Shown here: positions 61,417 to 64,000 of the stretch, one piece after another | Layout of the letters: every line of letters starts with the position of its first letter | Numbering within the stretch: the first letter of the stretch is position 1 | NCBI RefSeq assembly: GCF_963082655.1 | Contig: NC_081553.1 | Coordinates: 150,839,990-150,903,989, forward strand | Source: Stomoxys calcitrans | Lineage: Eukaryota; Arthropoda; Insecta; Diptera; Muscidae | Length of the DNA: 64,000 nt | Direction of reading: 5' to 3' | Notes under the pieces: model-generated | Told to the model about the DNA's origin: nothing | Database searches by the model: none | The model's input: only the letters and a program-made list of their open reading frames with translations | Program-made: the position numbers and the translations under genes

Positions 61417-64000
61417 CCATACTTGTTTTGTCTACCTAGCACTCACACTTTCCGAGATATAGAATAATTTTGTGTTGGGTCGTTCTCGGAGTGACTTGTG
61501 CGGATGGAATGTAATTTTCGTGTTTCTCGGAAAGGTTTTAACCGATTCGCAATCGGATTGATTCGTTTGAAAGCCAATAATTATGTCTACAACGGCAGCC
61601 TTATTTGGCCTAACTAGGACTCACACTTTCTGCGATATAGAATAATTTTATGTTGGGTCATTCTCGGAGTGACTTGTGTGGATGGAATATGAAGTTTTCG
61701 TTTTTCTTGGAATCAACTTAACCGATTCGAAATCGGATTGATTCGTTTGAAAGCCAATAATAATATATACAATTGGTCATTCTCGGAGTGACTTGTGCGG
61801 ATGGAATGTGAAGTTTTTGTTTTTATCGGAAACGAATTAAACGATTCACAATCGGATTGATTCGTTTGAAAGCCAATAATAATATCTACAATTTCGTCCT
61901 TGTTTTGCCTACCTAGCACCCATACAATCCTAGAAATGGAATAATTTTATGTTGGGTCATTCTCGGAGTGACTTGTGCGGATGGAATATGTAATTTTGGT
62001 TTTTCTCGGAAACGACTTAACCGATTTGCAATCGGATTGATTCGTTTGAAAGCGAATAATAATATATACAATTGGTCATTCTCGGAGTGACTTGTGCGGA
62101 TGGAATATGACATTTTTGTTTTTATCGGAAACGACTTAACCGATTCACAATCGGATTGATTCGTTTGAGAGCCAATAATAATATCTACAATTCCATCCTC
62201 ACTCTCACAGTTTCCGAGATATAGAATAATTTTATTTTGGGTCATTCTGGAAGTGACTTGTGCGGATGGAGTATGTAAATTTCGTGTTTCTCGGAAACGA
62301 CTTAACCGATTCGCATTCGGTTTGATTCGTTTGAAAGCCAATAATAATATCTATAATGCCAGCCTTATTTTGCCTACCTAGCTCTCACAGTTCCTAGATA
62401 TAGAATAATTTTATATTGGTTCATTCTGGAAGTGACTTGTGCGGATGAAATATTTAATTTTCGTATTTCTCGGAAATGACTTAACCGATTCGCAATCGGT
62501 TTGATTCGTTTACAAGTAAATAATAATATCTACAATTCCAGACTTATTACCTAGCAAGTATAACTTCCGAGATATAGAATAATTTGATGTTGGGTCATTC
62601 TGGAAGTGTCTTGTGCGGATGGAATATGTAATTTTCGTTTTTCTCGGATTCGCAATCAGATTGATTCGTTTGAAAGCTATTAATAATATCTACAAATACG
62701 TCCTTGTTTGTCTACCTAACACTCACAGTTTCCGAGATATAGAATAATTTTTTGTTGTGTCACTCTGGAAGTGACTTGTGCGGATGGAATATGTAATTTT
62801 TGTGTGTCTCGGAAACGACTTAACCGATCCGCATTAGGTTTTATTCGGTTGAAAGTCATTAATAATATCTGAAATTCCGTCCTTGTTTGTCTACCTAACA
62901 CTTACAGTTTCCGAGATATAGAATAATTTTGTGTTGGGTCATTCTGGAGGTGACTTGTGCGGATGAAATGTGTAATTTTTGTGTTTCTCGGAAACAGCTT
63001 AACTGATCCGCAATCGGATTGATTCGTTTGAAAGCCAATAATAATATCTCAAATTCCATTCTTGTTTTGTCTACCTAACACTCACAGTTTCCGAAAAATA
63101 GAAAAATTGTATGTTGGGTCATTCTCGGAGTGATTTGTGCGGGTGGAATATGTAATTTTCGTGTTTCTCGGAAACGACTTAACCTATTCGCAATCGGATT
63201 GATTCGTTTGAAAGCCAATAATTTCTACAATTCCAGGCTTATTCTGCGTACCTAGCACTAATAGATTCCGTGACATAGAATAATTTTATGCTGGGTCATT
63301 CTCGGAGTGACTTATGCAGATATAATATGTAATTTTCGTGTTTCTCGGAAACGACTTCACCAATTCGCAATCGGATTGATTCGTTTGAAAGCCAATAATA
63401 ATATCTATAACGTCAGCCCCATTTTGCCTACCTAGCACTCACACTTTCCGAGATATAGACTAATTTTATGCTGGTGGCTTAACCGCTTCACAATCGGATT
63501 GATTCGTTTGAAAGCCAATAATAAGATCTCAAATTCCATCCTTGTTTTGTCTACCTAACACTCACAGTTTCCTAAATATGGAATGATTTTATGTTGGGCC
63601 ATTCTGGAAGTGACTGGTGCGGATGGAATGTGTAATATTCGTGTTTCTCGGAAACGACTTAAGCGATCGCAATCCGATTGATTCGTTTGAAAGTCAATAG
63701 TTATATCTCCAATTCCATACTTGTTTTGTCTACCTAATACCCACAGTTCCCTAGATATAGAATAATTTAATGTTGGGTCATTCTGGAAGTGACTTGTGCG
63801 GATGGACTTAAGTGATTCGCAATCGGATGGATTCGTTTGAAAGCCAATAGTAATATCTCCAATTCCATACTTGTTTTGTCTACCTAACACCCACAGTTTC
63901 CTAGATATAGAATAATTTTATGTTGGGTCATTCTGGGAGTGACTGGTGCGGATGGAATATGTAATTTGCGTGTTTCTCGGAAACGACTTAACCGATTCGC

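Larger units (their letters stand above)
51103..64000. repeat. 180-bp satellite array, continues past window end
   Basis: About 70 monomers. Period measured on GGATGGAATG: 51291, 51471, 51651, 51831, 52011, all exactly 180 apart. Monomer blocks in order: GTTTCCGAGATATAGAATAA, TTTTATGTTGGGTCATTCTG, GAAGTGACTTGTGCGGATGG, AATATGTAATTTTCGTGTTT, CTCGGAAACGACTTAACCGA, TTCGCAATCGGATTGATTCG, TTTGAAAGCCAATAATAATA, TCTACAATTCCATCCTTGTT, TTGTCTACCTAACACTCACA. Variants have TCTCGGAGTGACTTG instead of CTGGAAGTGACTTG, internal 20-bp expansions, or ~60-bp deletions. Since 180 is a multiple of three, the minus strand shows many 60-150-codon open stretches with the same peptide; these are by-products. Confidence 0.95.

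Noticed and set aside
51103..64000. CRISPR-like or phage-type repeat arrays
   Set aside because: Direct repeats without unique spacers and in a eukaryotic context; this is satellite DNA.

Overview
This is eukaryotic, AT-rich, repeat-dominated DNA, almost certainly from a fly and most likely a calyptrate (muscid-type) fly such as Stomoxys, Haematobia or Musca. The evidence is the set of transposable-element families (LOA- and Jockey-type LINEs, a Ty3/gypsy element with ~2 kb LTRs, a copia element with the half-tRNA-iMet primer site) and interspersed repeats that I recall from muscid genomes (the 'AAGTTCGGCCG...CTTATATACCCTCC' family and tRNA-derived SINEs). The species is inferred from memory and was not checked. 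I see no supportable host protein gene, rRNA or functional tRNA. The window looks like an old transposon accumulation next to, or inside, a satellite block, as in pericentromeric or other heterochromatin.

Layout: 0.45-1.6 kb, 3' ends of two LOA-type LINE families (A and B). 3.3-4.9 kb, a tRNA-SINE abutting an antisense copy of B that carries a short internally deleted element derived from LINE C. 5.4-6.25 kb, a muscid dispersed repeat (F) built of ~130-140 bp units. 6.96-8.27 kb, a 5' fragment of a LOA-like element with a 123-bp coding minisatellite. 8.5-17.9 kb, a Jockey-type LINE (D) interrupted by a Ty3/gypsy retrotransposon whose ~2 kb LTRs flank wrecked gag-protease-RT-RNase H remnants. 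17.9-23.7 kb, a B copy interrupted or followed by the longest LOA copy (A, ~4.9 kb: ORF1, endonuclease, RT, RNase H, zinc-finger tail). 24.2-26.3 kb, an antisense degenerate LINE (E). 26.9-29.8 kb, a Jockey-type LINE (C) with a PHD-like finger. 31.5-34.2 kb, a deleted copia element. 34.6-35.9 kb, LINE C and another RT fragment.

From 35.9 to 39.5 kb there is a degenerate ~127-bp tandem repeat (G) carrying two inserted elements: a tRNA-SINE whose 3' tail matches LINE A, and an ATCGAT-rich TIR element (H) with a 6-bp target duplication. 39.5-41.8 kb holds F fragments, a ~180-bp MITE and a ~450-bp foldback. 41.8-48.9 kb is a large diverged duplication (J, three to four units, ~3 kb offset between units 2 and 3), interrupted by another LINE A fragment. 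51.1 kb to the window end is a continuous satellite of exactly 180-bp monomers (~70 copies) with higher-order repeats, sub-repeat variants and a MITE captured and duplicated inside the array.

All protein-coding traces belong to mobile elements and nearly all are broken by frameshifts, stops, deletions or loss of catalytic residues. The elements do not work together as a system; what links them is nesting and shared tails, which give a relative history: G before SINE and H, B before A and the short C derivative, D before Ty3, J before the third A copy, satellite before MITE before the 531-bp duplication.
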